A DNA stretch of 64,000 nucleotides from Hippopus hippopus (GCA_946811185.2 OX328113.1:23411521-23475520), one strand, 5' to 3'; positions 41,592-53,617 are shown, counted from the stretch's first letter. Numbers and translations are program-made. The notes: generated by a model not told the origin, from the letters alone.

Positions 41592-41852
41592 TGGCTTGCA
41601 ACACGCGAAAAGGGGCATTCGGACTTTTGCGTAGTGTCATCTCGGATCGGCCTGCACAGTCCGCGCAGGCTAATCCGAGATGGCACTTTACGACTACATT
41701 AGATTTTGTGCTACAGTAGACTTCCGCAAAACAGAAAATTACATAAAAGCAGAAAGTGTCGTTTCGGATTGGCCTGTGTGGACTGCGCAGGTTGATCCGA
41801 GACGATACATTTTGCATATGTCTGAACGTCCCTTTTCGCGTGTTGCAGGCCA
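41592..41852. mobile_element. 261-bp MITE with GC-rich inverted ends
   Basis: TGGCTTGCAACACGCGAAAA at the left and its near-complement TTTTCGCGTGTTGCAGGCCA at the right, plus internal inverted GATCCGAGA motifs. Confidence 0.8.
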
Positions 41853-41939
41853 AATGAAGCCCTATATCTGTAAAATAAGAAAAAGACTAACATATTGATG
41901 GACAGACAGATAGACGGATGGACAACAGACACCATACCA

Positions 41940-42130
41940 TGACATAAGCTGGTCAGGGTCCTTATTTACAATCTATCCTTAATTTCATTCTAAGTCTAAT
42001 TCTAGACTCAAGAAAGTAGCTCAACTTTTGATTGGCTGAACCATTTGCTTTAGCCAATCTTGTGTTACTTTCGAATTTAGAAAATTCCTGACAATAAGAT
42101 TGCCTTTGGCCAGCACAGCTAATCAACTAT
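41940..42130. repeat. Interspersed repeat, uninterrupted copy
   Basis: Related to 26205-26350 and to the repeat split by the F1 copy at 29369. Contains GATTGGCTGAACCATTTG. Confidence 0.6.
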
Positions 42131-42168
42131 AAATGTTCCTTTGACTCTTTAACAAAGGAGAACAGTAT

Positions 42169-42434
42169 GCTGGTTTGATCCCTGGCTTGGCCAATTTCTT
42201 TCCGAGGATTGATGATAGTCATTGCGACAGCATTCAATATTCTCTCGCTGCTGGCCATTATTTCTGCGATGGTTATGTGTGAAAGCAGCCAGTGGTTCGG
42301 AAAGAATATTGTGCAGAGTACTTGTAAAAAAAGAAATTCCAGGAAAGCATGAATAGGTGCACTGACCGCCGTGAAACAACAGAAATAATGTTGAAAACTG
42401 CCCTTAACACCATACAATCAGTCAATCAATCAAC
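42169..42434 (+). mobile_element. SINE copy (13115 family), head truncated
   Basis: From GGTTTGATCCCTGGCTTGGC to a CAATCAGTCAATCAATCAAC tail. Confidence 0.8.
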
Positions 42435-42437
42435 CAA

Positions 42438-42593
42438 ATTCAACGGGTATGCAGATGAAAAATAAAATGTGGCACAAACGGCTGTACCTGTCTTTGGAAG
42501 GCCAGAAAATATTGTGGAAAAAGTAGAAAGTGTTTGCCAAAGTGTTTTTATTAAGAGTCATGAAAACAAAGGGTTGTGTGGTAAAGGGTTAAG
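42438..42593 (+). mobile_element. F1 MITE fragment
   Basis: L interior and R end; palindrome centre deleted. Confidence 0.62.
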
Positions 42594-42701
42594 CATCGGT
42601 TCTAAGCCATAAATGAAAAATCTCTTCTGTCAGAGTTAAAGCTGTCACATTTTAGAATTTTGGATTTCAAATTTTCTTCAAAATGTATAGGGTTCAAGCT
42701 A

Positions 42702-42796
42702 TTGATGGCAGGTTACCAGCATTTTCTCCTTTTCCCACAAAGTTTTCAAAAGTCCTTTTCCTCAGGGTCCTTAAAACTCGGGGTTGTAATGGTTAA
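42702..42796 (+). mobile_element. F1 R half
   Basis: From the right arm to a TTAA shared with the next copy. Confidence 0.7.
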
Positions 42797-43014
42797 CCCT
42801 TTACCACACAATCTCATCTATTAACGACCTTGGGAAAGAAGCCTTTTGAAAACACTGAAGGAAAAGTAGAAAATGCTGGTAACCAGCATTTTCTCCTTTT
42901 TCCACAATGTTTTCTACCCAATCAAATAAACATCTCACCATTTGAGGCACATTGAAATTGTCCTCTGCAAATGCTCTCAGTTTGGACAAGGTTTAAATTC
43001 TGTCGTCTAGGTTA
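42793..43014 (-). mobile_element. F1 MITE
   Basis: R end TTAACCCTTTACC; L tip worn (GTCTAGGTTAA). Confidence 0.8.
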
Positions 43015-43025
43015 ATACAGCATAA

Positions 43026-44687
43026 TTACCTTGTTACCAAACCTCCAATTAGTCAACTTGAGTCAGAATTACTGACAAACCTGTAAAATGTGCATAAATT
43101 CTACACAAAAATAATCGTTGCATTTTCTTCCTAATTAACCTTTATTTTTTTTTAATGGTTATCACTTATAACATTTGTTAATCAATTTAAAGTTGAGTAA
43201 GTAAATTCTAAGCGGTAATGATGTATTTCAATCGTTACAAGGTCTATGGGAGATAACTCATACAGCATTTAACTATATATTATGAAGAGTGACCTCCCTT
43301 AATGTACACCCCCCCTCCCCGATAAATCGTTCAAGTATTATCTAAAAAATTCCTTCGGAATCAAAAGATCTATGTAAACTTTCAATAAAAAGAGAGCTAT
43401 TAAATGATACATATAATGTAGGAATTTTAAGTGAGTATAGACAAGAATTTTGCAAAGGATTTCCAAAGTGGGATGAATAGTCTAGATCTACATTTGGTGT
43501 ATAAAATGTAACTAGATCTACAGCTTCGAAAAACCTCACATATGAGGCAGTTTCGGGCTATATTATTGCTGTTTACGATTCAATAAAATCACAGTGGGGA
43601 TCTAGATCTATTTATTTTCTTATTCTATCAGCCATAGTTTTGGAATTCTTTTTACTGCCTAATTAGATAGGATAACTTTCGGGGTTACTCGGCACATTTG
43701 ACGATATTTTTCAAAAATCAACATGACACCTAAGCATATCTCAAGTGAACTAAGGGTCTCTTTCATTAATGAATTAGGACATTATATCATTGATTAATTT
43801 CGTTTTCAATGTAAATTATTACCTTAATATGATAACCAAACCATTAGTGTATTTTCCACTTTAAATTCTGGCGGTTATGCTAGAAAACAATGACATAAAA
43901 TAAAAAGGGAGGCAACCCCTTGGTTAGGGAATAGTATATTTAAATATGTATATTGAACGAGTCTTTCTTCTCTCTGTTATCTTTAAGTCTATAAATAATT
44001 CTATAATAAAACATACTAGGATTCATTATATCTGGACGGAACTAAAACATTCTACACCGATCGTCCTAGAAGACTAATATTGACGAATAACATTTCTTTT
44101 TACTCCCCTTTCGGTTTATGCTTTCCGCTATAATAAGGGAGGTCACTCGTTTCTTATTTAAAAAGTGTAAGAGTTTTTTCCCCTAGACCTTAAATTGTTG
44201 GGTACAGTCAAAATTCAGAGTAAACGACCTTTTGGTTTACATTGAGCAAGGGGCATATGTACGAGTTTTTTGTGGTGTCCGTGGTTGTGAGGTAGAGCGT
44301 CGGCCTCGTAACTATAAGGTCCCAAGCTCGATACCCGGGAGCGGGTGTCAACCTTGAGACTGTTCATTGGCCCACACTTCGGCGTGAGTACTGGTGTAGT
44401 TCCCAGGAAGCAGAATCGAGAGAGATTAGTATAAGTTGCAAAAACTTGTTTCTCAGTCGATGTAAAATAAATATGTTTATACTAGAGCCTGTTTTTGTGT
44501 ATTTTGGAGTACGGTTTGAAAATATTTTGAAGAAAAGAGCAAATGAATGCCCTTCGTACTTCTATCTGATTTATCTAATGGGTAAACTAAAACTGATGTC
44601 GGATATCTCGGTAACAGAAGACACGGTCGGTAAATTATGGACTTATTTATTCAATTGGAAGTTTGAATACCGAGGTAATTATAAAGG
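43026..44687. other. Possible inverted-end element; otherwise no gene seen
   Basis: AATTACCTTGTTACCAAACC at the left resembles the complement of the right-hand sequence near 44650-44687, sharing AAACYTCCAATT. A third similar end is at about 44733. The interior is AT-rich; besides a SINE I see no coding sequence. Confidence 0.35.
44272..44472 (+). mobile_element. tRNA-derived SINE, second family
   Basis: tRNA-like head (GGTTGTGAGGTAGAGCGTCGG, box B-like AGCTCGATACCCGG), body CACTTCGGCGTGAGTACTGG, end CTTGTTTCTCAGTCGATGTA. Possibly RUDI/V-SINE-like; from memory. Confidence 0.68.
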
Positions 44688-45336
44688 TACATAGTATCAA
44701 TGCACCAAAGACGATTTTCACATTGATCAACTAATTACCTTGTCGCCAAATCCTCCAGTCTATTGAGCATATTGGTCCGATTTATCCATGTTGTCTGAAT
44801 TGCCGAATTTACCGTAAAATTTTACATACGACAACGATATTGTAACGCTATTATATTCGTTTAGTGTTTTATATTGCAAAAATCAACCAATCAAATCGCA
44901 GTGAGTTTAATGGACGTTATTAATTCGTTCGTCAAGCACTGTAAAGATCGATTAAAATTTGACTTTTTGTGGGGAAGTTCGGGGCCAAACACACCTATGA
45001 CTGTAAGTAGAATATTGTAGGAAAAGTGCCTTTCAAATAACTGTTCAAAGGACACAAACCTAAGTTTGAACCTAGTGAGGTAATCAAAGAAACATGCTGA
45101 ATCAAAACTACACGCCATTCGTTGAACCAGCGCGGAACATCACTGTTTCATTCGATGATCACGAGTGATTTGACCCTTTACTACTTAATCCTGTGTTCCA
45201 TCGAGCCCGAAGAAGAGGTCCAATTGAAAAAATTGTGAGAAAGAGAGAAAATGATGGTAACCAGCATTTTCCTGCCTTTCTCACAACGTTTTCTACCATT
45301 TCAAAGGTAAAAATTTCATCATTTGGGCTACTTGTA

Positions 45337-47974
45337 TCGTCGAGTGCCCTACCTTCGCCCCTGACCTACCTTCGCCATACTTTGTGTTTACATCGATATC
45401 TCGCGAGATTACGTCACTGCGCATGACCGACCGTGGGAAAACTTTTACTACGACCAAAAATACTACGCCGAGCGAAAATCCGTGAAAAATGCGACAAAAG
45501 CAAGTAAGTAAATCGATTTTTATTTTTCAAACCAGTATTTTCATCGTTTTTCATACGTACGATTTTGTTTTTTCAAAACTCGTCGTTTTTAACACCAAAA
45601 TGTGAAGACAAAAATATTCTGACAGGTCGTCTGCAATGTTTATTATTCATGACAAAAATCACGTGACCAGAATGGAATTTTTTAAGGCCAAGCTAATTTT
45701 ATTGATTGTTGCAAGTACATGGGGGTCCTTAGGTATGAAAAGTAACAAGTTGTCTTTTCTCTTATTTTTTTCAGAGTAGTCCCCGCAAAAAGCAGGTTCC
45801 ATCAAGGAGTTATTCCCATGAAGCACTTACAAACGCATATAAAGAGTGCAAAGAAAACAGAATGCCTGTAAGAAAAGCAGCCAAACTCTTTAATATCCCA
45901 AGGACAACTTTGAGAGACAGGCTTTCTGGAAGAATACATATAGACACAGTGACTACCAAGTTACCTCTACTGTCCCAGTTGGAAGAAGTCAAACTTGTTG
46001 ATCATATTAAAAAAATGGCAAGTTATGGGTATGGCTACACCAGACAGGAATGTGTAAATCTGGCATCTGACATGGCTGTTCAAGTGGGAAAGAGAACTAA
46101 AGAGCAACCTCTGACACTAAAATGGATGAGAGGATTCCTTAAGCGATGGCCTGAACTTAGAGTGTTGAAACCTCGAGGTCTGGAACACAATAGAGCTAAG
46201 TTGACATCAAAAGCTACAGTTGATAAGTACTTTGAGAACCTTGAAAGATGCCTATCTAAACATGGACTGACTGATAAGCCTCATCTAATCTTTAATCTAG
46301 ATGAAAAGGGCATCACAACAGAACACAAACCCCCTTACATTGTTGGGACCTCATCTTACTGTCCCCCAGCTGTGACATCTGGACGTGGAAAGACCATTAC
46401 AATTCTTGGTTGCATCAGTGCAAGTGGAATGGCTCTTCCTCCTTTTTTTGTTTTTCCAGGTAAACGCATGAATGCAGCACTCTTGGATGGAAAGTCTCCT
46501 GGAGCTAATGGAACTGTAAGTGAAACAGGTTGGTCAAACCATTCTGTATTTAGGCAGTATATCACAGACCATTTCCTAAAGTTTATACCAGGTCGTGAGA
46601 ACCAGAATATTTTGCTAATCATGGATGGTCACAAATCCCATGTTTCAGTAGGTTTGTGTGAGTGGGCCAAGGAAAATGGAATTATCTTTTTCTTCCTTCC
46701 ACCACACACAAGTCATCTCCTCCAGCCACTGGATGTTGCCTGTTATGGGCCCTTTGAGAGAATGTTCAATTCCGAATGCCACAAGCTGATGAGGAAAACA
46801 GAATCTGTGATAACTCGTTTTAACATCTGTGAGATAGCTTGCCGTGTATATTCCAAAGCCCTTTCTCCTGAAAATGCTCAGTCAGCATTTACTCGCACTG
46901 GCATACACCCCTTGGACAAAACAGCAATACCATCAGAATCCCTTATACCAGCTGAGGTGTATCAAGATGAGAACCCTGACAATGAAGTTGAAGATGTTGC
47001 TAGTCAAGACTCAGTAAATGATGGAAATCAAGGTCAGGTGGAAAACCAGGATTATATTTTGCAAATGTTTTCTTCTAAGGAAGCACATCTGAAAAAAGTG
47101 AAAAGTGAAAAAATGACAAAACCAAGGAGGACAATGAGTAAAATTGTATCTGGAAAAGAAATCAATGGTGACATTCTTGAAAAAATGAAAGAGCATGAGA
47201 ACAGGAGCAAACTGCCAGAAGCAAAAAGAAAATCAAATGATATCAAAAACAAATCAGTCAAAAAGCAGAAAAAACAAATAAAAGAATTAAAAAATAATCA
47301 GGATCCAATACCAGGACCTTCATGCATCAATTTAACATCTGATACATGTAATGGTGACTATTCTTCTGAAAGTGAGCCCATTGAAAAAGAGTCTCTTTGT
47401 TGTGTTTGCAAAAAGTTTCAACCGGCTGAACTATCAAATTGTGTTTCCTTAGTTTTTGTGAAGTGGGCTCAGTGTGATGGGATGAAGGAAAATGGTTTTC
47501 CGTGTATGCATTGGGTCCATCTTTCATACTGTTCACCTGTAAAGGTAATAAGAAGGGGTGATAAATTTTTTTGTCCACACTGTCATAGTGAGGAATAGTA
47601 AAAATAACTTGATGTACACATATCAATAGTTAACATTTAAAGGTTTAAAAAGTTCTTGTTTAACAATTCTTGTTCCTTTTTAACATTATATGATACTTGA
47701 AACGCACAATAACAAATAATTTGGCCTTATAGTAGTGACGTCATGTGGCGGGCGAGGAAAGGTCATATCCAAAATGGCAGACATTGAAGTGACATGGTTA
47801 TTTTGAAGTGATAATTTTTGTGTTTACTTTGATATTTTTTATACGGATTCCTTGCAGAAATAAGGAGAATTGGATACTTTATCAGGTAAGTCTTTCACTT
47901 ATTACACACGCTCAATTTATTTTCGTCGGTTCCGGTGTTTACACTTAGGGGGGCGCAACTAGGGCACTCGAGGA
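45337..47974 (+). mobile_element. Complete pogo-type DNA transposon with TA target duplication
   Basis: 2638 bp. Left end TCGTCGAGTGCCCTA; right end is its complement with one mismatch (TAGGGCACTCGAGGA), and similarity continues weakly inward (CGCCCC). TA dinucleotides flank both ends (45335-45336 and 47975-47976). The flanks are the two halves of one F1 MITE, so the insertion junctions are internally verified. Confidence 0.9.
45489..47598 (+). CDS. pogo/Tigger-type transposase with C-terminal PHD-like finger
   Basis: Two exons: 45489-45503 (MRQKQ, donor CAA|gtaagt) and 45775-47598 (acceptor ttttttcag), 612 aa; starting only at 45862 would cut the DNA-binding domain. Order: HTH_psq domain (about 15-55, with VRKAAKLFNIPRTTLRDRL), CENP-B-type helix-turn-helix (about 75-140, TLKWMRGFLKRWPEL), DDE_1 catalytic domain with Asp181 (FNLDEKG), Asp289 (LLIMDGHKSH) and Asp325 (LLQPLDV), 35 residues between the last two, a Lys-rich linker, then a PHD-like finger (C547, C550, C572, C582, H584, H587, C591, C605, C608). 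It would bind the element's ends and cut and paste it at TA. No stop or frameshift is seen, so recent activity is plausible. A domesticated gene is unlikely given the intact ends. Confidence 0.88.
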
Positions 47975-48042
47975 TAATTTCTCGTCTGCAAATGCTTTGA
48001 AATTTGACAAATCTAAAACTGTGCTGTATTGTAAAGTGTTAA

Positions 48043-49249
48043 TGGTATTCTGCTTTATTCTCCCATTGTTTAAAATCAGAGTTGGTTCAACTAGATCAAT
48101 ATAAAGTTGCAATGACTTTCTGACAAATACCAGTAAAGTCACATGATTGATTCAATTTCAAAATGGCTGTGGGATAGTGGAGCCAATCTATATTATAGGA
48201 GTGTAAGCGAATTTCGCTAGTAATCGAATTTTGCCAACTATGTTCTCGGGCAATATTTTTGTATCTGTGACATCATCCATTCACGGAAATGATTGATATC
48301 TTAGCAGCAAAGGTGTTTTGAACTGTCATTTGAATCTAATGACAGAAAAATACCTATCAATAGGAAAAAAGTTCATAAGCAACCTCTCACATGCTTTTCC
48401 CCGCCATTTTATTATCACTTTTCAGGTGTCTCCTTTATATGCAGATTTTAAAAGATCCTTAAAACTTTTTTGTTTCGTCTTTTTTTGGTTTGACAGGTTA
48501 TCTTTTGAACTTCAATAGCCGAAGTTTCGTATGGGGCACCTAAAGGGAAATATATCCATATGAATGACAGAGGGGTCCTTATTCATTTTTTCCTAAGAAA
48601 ATAAATTGAATCAGGTACAAAAATACCTTTTTTCTGTGAGCTACAAAAGGTTATCTTTTTTCGGATTTACAGCCTGTTTATCCCCAACACTGTCATCCTG
48701 ATTAAGATTGTAATATTTCAGTGCCACAGCAGAAATAATTACACAAAAAATAACTGTCGATTTTATTTTCTGAGAGCTGCGTTTTGTTTTATGTTCTTCA
48801 GGTTTTCTCAAAGGAAGTAAATGTAGAGTTAATATCCAAGGGGGGCAATGAATATTCCTGAAATGATGCTATGAATTTTTTATTTCATTTTACCCTCTCT
48901 GGGGCCTCTAATTTTTGGAAAACCAGAGTTGTCGAAATTGGCTTACTCTTTTTATAGATGGCGACTTTGCACTGTCTCACTTCTAACAATGTTTTGACAG
49001 ATAAATTTAGATGTTTAAGTGGTAAAAAATATTTCTACAAAAGTATTTGAGTACAGGTGCATAGATATTTAACCATAAAGAAAATATCTATTGTTTTGTG
49101 CAATCCGCAAGAGCAGTTTCCCTTGCGTTGGCGAAATTCGATTACACCAGTATACCATGAACTAAAAGCATTGTCACATGATCTAGCAGATGATCTGGAT
49201 GCCTTATTGTGACTCAAAGAAAACACTTCTGATCCATTCTATGTATATA
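48043..49249. other. Intergenic stretch, nothing recognised
   Basis: AT-rich, no exon-like open frame with splice sites and no repeat I can name. Confidence 0.5.
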
Positions 49250-50219
49250 CAATCAAACTTCGGAAGCTCGAACAGCCCTGGGACTAGGTAATTTGTTCGA
49301 AATATCGGTAGTTCGACGTATCCATATTTCAAGGTACGAAGTGGTCAGTGAACGAGTTACATGTATTCTTATTGCATATTTATGACTTTTGTATTTGGAA
49401 ATATCACACAGAACACACCACATAACTTTGTCATTTTACAGGAATCGGCTGTCTAATTAGTGAAAATGGCTTGATTTCGGCCGAAATCGATACACTCTGT
49501 TAATGTTTTTCTTTTTTTGAGAGTATCCATTTCGGCCGAAAGCAAGCTATTTTCACCAGTTAAACGGCCGATTCCTGGGGTCATTTTCTTTGCACATATC
49601 TAAAAGTCATTTTATCAGAAAAAAAAGGACATTTGCAGATATCGAGAGCAAAACATCACCTTGTTTATGTTCTAATTATAACTTCTATCAACGCTACATG
49701 TGCGGATTAAGATGACAGATGCGGTTAATAAAACCTAATGTGTTGAAAAGCAATACTCTTCATGCAAACATAGCGTCACAAAAATGACTTGACCACTAAT
49801 TTAGGTCAGCCATCTCGAAAAACAAAGAATTAAAAGCAAAGCGATTATTCAATCATGGCTAAACAATTTGTAATTGACACTTTGATAAAGTGTGTGTATA
49901 TTTTACAGTAAGTGTTAAAAACATGCACCTTATCCAATATTTGACAGACGATTACCAGTGTATCCAATTAACAATGTAGGTGTGAAACCCAACGTCTGAT
50001 TGTTGACTAACCCTTTGTTCGACTTCTGAGAGGTAAAATACACAGGAAAATGAATGATGGGACCGTGATATGTGTTCGAAAGTTCCAATTAAGGGTTGTG
50101 CGAGCTTTCCAAGGTAGAACAATATGAATTATATAGAGATTTCGCCGGGACCGATATCGTTGTTCGAGCTTTCTTTGGTATTCGAAATTACCCATATTCG
50201 AGCCACCGAAGTTTGACTG
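49250..50219. mobile_element. 970-bp nonautonomous TA-flanked element
   Basis: Left CAATCAAACTTCGGAAGCTC, right GAGCCACCGAAGTTTGACTG, with TA on both outer sides (49248-49249, 50220-50221). CAGT-type ends and TA sites fit Tc1/mariner-pogo. An inner inverted repeat (49440-49578, GGAATCGGC... / ...GGCCGATTCC) looks like a second element inside. No transposase. Confidence 0.75.
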
Positions 50220-50224
50220 TAATA

Positions 50225-50904
50225 ATAATGAAATCAAAACAACCAGACACAGAACTGACAGAACATGCAGTCCACTTTGTGCACTCTGATCCTGATCTTC
50301 ACTGTCCCATGCCTTGCTGTAGCATTACAAGAGATTAAGAGTGTGCTACAGACACTCCTATCCATGAATGCAAAAGTTCTTTAAGAAGGAAAAATTTCAT
50401 TCTGACAAAAATCGTTTGTAATAACGGGTTGCTCGTATTGTCCTGAGGAGAGGTTTTACTGTATCTTTTCAGGAAAGATTGACATATTTCTGTTTTATAA
50501 TCAGAGATTGAATTCGCTTACCGTTTTTTCGTAAAAAACACAAATCGTGGTATTGGCCGTTAGTGCGAACGAGTGCACTTGGCTCACGAAACTCGGATAA
50601 CGAACAACAACTTGGAGGCTTCAATGGCTACATGTAATTATTAACAGCCATCGAAGATATTCTCAGTGTGACATGACCGATGTTTATCCAGATGGAAAAG
50701 AATTACCTCATTTGTATGCACATGTAAAATGAAGTAGATCTACATTTTGGCAATTGGCCTTCAATAATTTGCACTGGCAATTTTTTTCTGGTGTGTGAAA
50801 TTTTAGCTCGCATTTTCAAATTCTGACTCGCATTCTGCGAGTAAATACATGGGAATTTTGAACCCTGTAGCTGTCAATAGATTAATGTACAAATCTTAAA
50901 TTAT
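50225..50904. other. Diverged F3 fragment and unassigned sequence
   Basis: 50230-50340 has AACATGCAGTCC / CTCTGATCCTGATCTTCACT F3 remnants; the rest shows nothing recognisable. Confidence 0.45.
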
Positions 50905-51097
50905 GTCATCTTTTGAAAACATTGTGGGAAAAGGAGAAGATGCTGGTAACCAACATCTTTTCCTTTTCCCACAAAGTTTTCTGCCCTTTCACAGACAATT
51001 GTCATAATTTGAGCCATGTTTAATATGTTCTCTGCCAGCGCTTGAAAATAAGAAGAGTGTACAATTAATTTAATTTATTTTTCTGGTAAAGGGTTAA
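50905..51097 (-). mobile_element. F1 MITE just upstream of CLK-like exon 1
   Basis: R tip missing; AGATG/CATCT mirrored in both arms; ends 24 bp before the exon. Confidence 0.8.
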
Positions 51098-51121
51098 ACA
51101 CAACTCTATCTCTCTCTACAG

Positions 51122-51276
51122 ATGCCAAGATCTCACAGACATCGGTCCTACAGCTATGATTCTCCATATGATGAGGACAACTACAGACACAGAAAAAGGC
51201 GGAAGATGGAGAGAGACAGAAGCAGAGACAGATCTAGAGATAGATCTAGAGACAGATCCAGGGATAGATCTAGAAG
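51122..51276 (+). CDS. CLK/LAMMER-type kinase, N-terminal RS exon 1 (partial gene)
   Basis: Starts at an ATG directly after a ctctctctacag acceptor and reads MPRSHRHRSYSYDSPYDEDN, then YRHRKRRKMERDRS and RDRS repeats; 51 codons plus two bases, donor AGAAG|gtttga. Continuing in the same frame past the donor runs straight into a repeat and a stop, so splicing is required. Joining the AG to the first C of 57204 gives AGC (Ser) and keeps frame. Basic N-termini with RS and RDRS repeats that begin M-x-x-x-R-R/H are typical of CDC-like kinases, which phosphorylate SR splicing factors in the nucleus. The kinase domain would lie beyond the window, so an SR-type splicing factor remains possible. Confidence 0.6.
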
Positions 51277-51292
51277 GTTTGACTGTTTATGG

Positions 51293-51509
51293 TTAAACCC
51301 TTTCCCAAACCACTAATGTAGAGTCTTCTAAACTGAAAGCTCCTTCAGACGACAAATTTGAATTCGACATATATGAGCTTAAGTCCTCTGATATGGTAGA
51401 AAACTTTGTGGGAAAATGTTGTTAACTAGTATTTTCTCCCTTTTCCCAAAATGTGTTCAAGAGCATTTTCCTTAGGGTCGTTAAAGTACGGGATTGTTTA
51501 GAAAGGGTT
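51293..51509 (+). mobile_element. F1 MITE just downstream of CLK-like exon 1
   Basis: Begins 16 bp after the donor; left arm shortened. Opposite orientation to the upstream copy. Confidence 0.74.
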
Positions 51510-51664
51510 TCACCATAGAACAAAACAAAAATTTTAGTATAAACGCATTTAAACAGGGTTTTCCCTCAATTTTCATATAAGGGGGTCATTTGACCCCCTT
51601 CAAATGAAATAAATAAGGCAAACATTTAATTTTGGGGATCATTTAGAAAACTTGGGGGGGGTCC

Positions 51665-53576
51665 CAGTGTTCTGCCGAGGCCGCATATTTGCGATTTTCT
51701 CGCTAAAAAATTCAAAATGTCGCAGAGAAAATCGGTAAAAGGTGATTTTTGTCGCATAGCAAAAATCACGGAATCAGCCTCGTAACCATTACAATTTAGT
51801 GTTTTTCATGGGCGCCGAAGGTGCGTATGTACGGATTGGGGTCAAAACGGCCCACTTCCAAAACGGCCAGGTACTAAAAAGGCCCAGTGCTGAAACGGCC
51901 TGGTACCAAAATGTCATTAATTAAAACCCATTGAAGAACCGTCATTTGGATCACACAGTTACTTTTATAAAATTCACTTATAAATTATTTTTTTATAAAA
52001 TTTACTTATAACCTGAATTTTGATCATGTGAATCGAGCGAGATGGTCTCCTGCTACGAATTTATTGAAACATGTACAGAGATACATATCCTTTCTAGAAA
52101 GTTTGGAGCTGTCGTTCTCAACATAAGTAATTTGTGCATAACTGAGGTAAAAAGAGTGTAGGAAAGCTAACATCAACGTATACATTTTTAGAAGAATTCC
52201 AGTTGATCATGAGAAAAGATCGGGGGGAGGGAAGACAAATGAACTCACATTATAACATCGGATGGGAATGCAGAGTACAACCCACACAAGTATGGAGAAT
52301 CGAGGCTAAAGCTCAATAAATAAAATCCAATATTTGAAAATAAATAAGGGTAAAGAAAGTTATAAAATTCACTCTGTCAAAACTTGTTGAAATAAAACAG
52401 TAAATTGTAGTTCAAAAGTGGGCCGTTTTGGTACCCATAACATTGGGCCGTTTCGGTAAAGTGGGCCGTTTAGGATCGGGCGGTTTTGGAAGTGGGCCAT
52501 TTTGACCCTATCCCCATATATACAAAATGAAATTTGATTGGACGCCATTATCTCCCGCTAGATGGCATTCTTCAAATACACATCTATCTAATATGGGCAT
52601 TATGGGTACAGAACTGGACTACTTTTCAAAACAACAACCGTTGCTTTGAATTTCAAAATGAAATAAACGTTTACTCATTAAAACGCTACCTGGTGCGATT
52701 CATTCAGCTTTGATCGGCAAGCATGTAACCTATGCATCGGACATTTATTAAAACAGCCCCTACATGCTTGGGTAATAGGCTAATAGCTTCGCTGTAAGCC
52801 ACACTTTTCCCGAATATTCGGGGGATGGTTGATGCGTCATAGCAGACAGGTCGAATCTTCAAAGAATATGACATGCGCAGACAACGGATTGGACGCAGAC
52901 CGAAAACATCAACCAAGTATTGATCGTGTACTCTACTTTCATTGGTATCTTCTGCAATCTCAGTCGGAAAATGGTTTCGTCACCACGGCGAAAAATCCAG
53001 GTGTTTTCCCAAGCTTCTATGGTAAGCCAAATCATACCAACAATCAGAGCTCAAAGTCCGATAATGTTCTGATGCCCAGTACCCCTCCCACTCAGTCAGC
53101 ATTGTTGAAAGACAGTAAAAAATACCTGTACGACAGTTCTTTTGGAATATGATCGTGACTACAACTTTATGGGTTGTGAAATGTGTTTAAAAGAACCCAA
53201 AAGTACTCATTTACTGAAAAAAAAATGGAACTTCAAAACTATTACTCTATGTACTACGTGCAGAGAACGTCTATTGTAAATCAGCCGCCATAGCCGAGTT
53301 TTTTCAGGGGGATTTTAAGAAAACTGTACAGTAGGGAAAGTTTCATTGAGAAATAATCAGCTGTGTTATTTGTATTTAGATCCACATTTTGGCAAGTGAA
53401 AGAGAACATAGCAATTAACAAGTGTGGGTATTGGGGAACTAATTTCAATTTCTTCTTTTTAAACCAATTAAATTATACATGCTAAATTTTGTCTCCGAAT
53501 TTTTAAAAATGTCTCAAAATTTTCTGGATGAGTGAGACATTTGTCTCTACTTTTTAAAATCCTTGGCAGAACACTG
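51665..53576. mobile_element. Middle hAT-like element
   Basis: CAGTGTTCTGCCGAGG left, CCTTGGCAGAACACTG right; flanks GGGGGTCC and GGGGTTCA agree at six of eight positions, fitting an old 8-bp duplication. Confidence 0.7.
51839..52508. mobile_element. Innermost foldback element
   Basis: Inverted ends starting GGGTCAAAACGGCCCA, each arm built from short AAAACGGCCCA-like units; 670 bp. Confidence 0.72.
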
Positions 53577-53617
53577 GGGTTCAAATTCAAAGAAACGGGG
53601 AGTTAGGGAAAACCCTG

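Larger units (their letters stand above)
45170..48042 (-). mobile_element. F1 MITE split by the pogo transposon
   Basis: R half 45170-45336, L half 47975-48042. Removing the element and one TA rebuilds a ~233-bp MITE. Confidence 0.87.
51554..53617. mobile_element. Outer hAT-like element
   Basis: CAGGGTTTTCCCT at the left and AGGGAAAACCCTG at the right. Holds another element with different ends; no transposase found. Confidence 0.62.

Noticed and set aside
43230..43330. GGGAGATAACTC / GACCTCCCTT pair as a small MITE
   Set aside because: These motifs are widespread in mollusc DNA and recur near 58770 and 54760, but I could not define ends or a target duplication here.
45193..45426. 77-aa frame upstream of the transposase
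   Set aside because: It crosses the MITE/transposon junction at 45336, so it cannot be an ancestral coding exon.
52829..53152. 107-aa open frame inside the nested hAT-like elements
   Set aside because: No recognisable motif, no transposase residues, overlaps an opposite-strand frame; likely chance.
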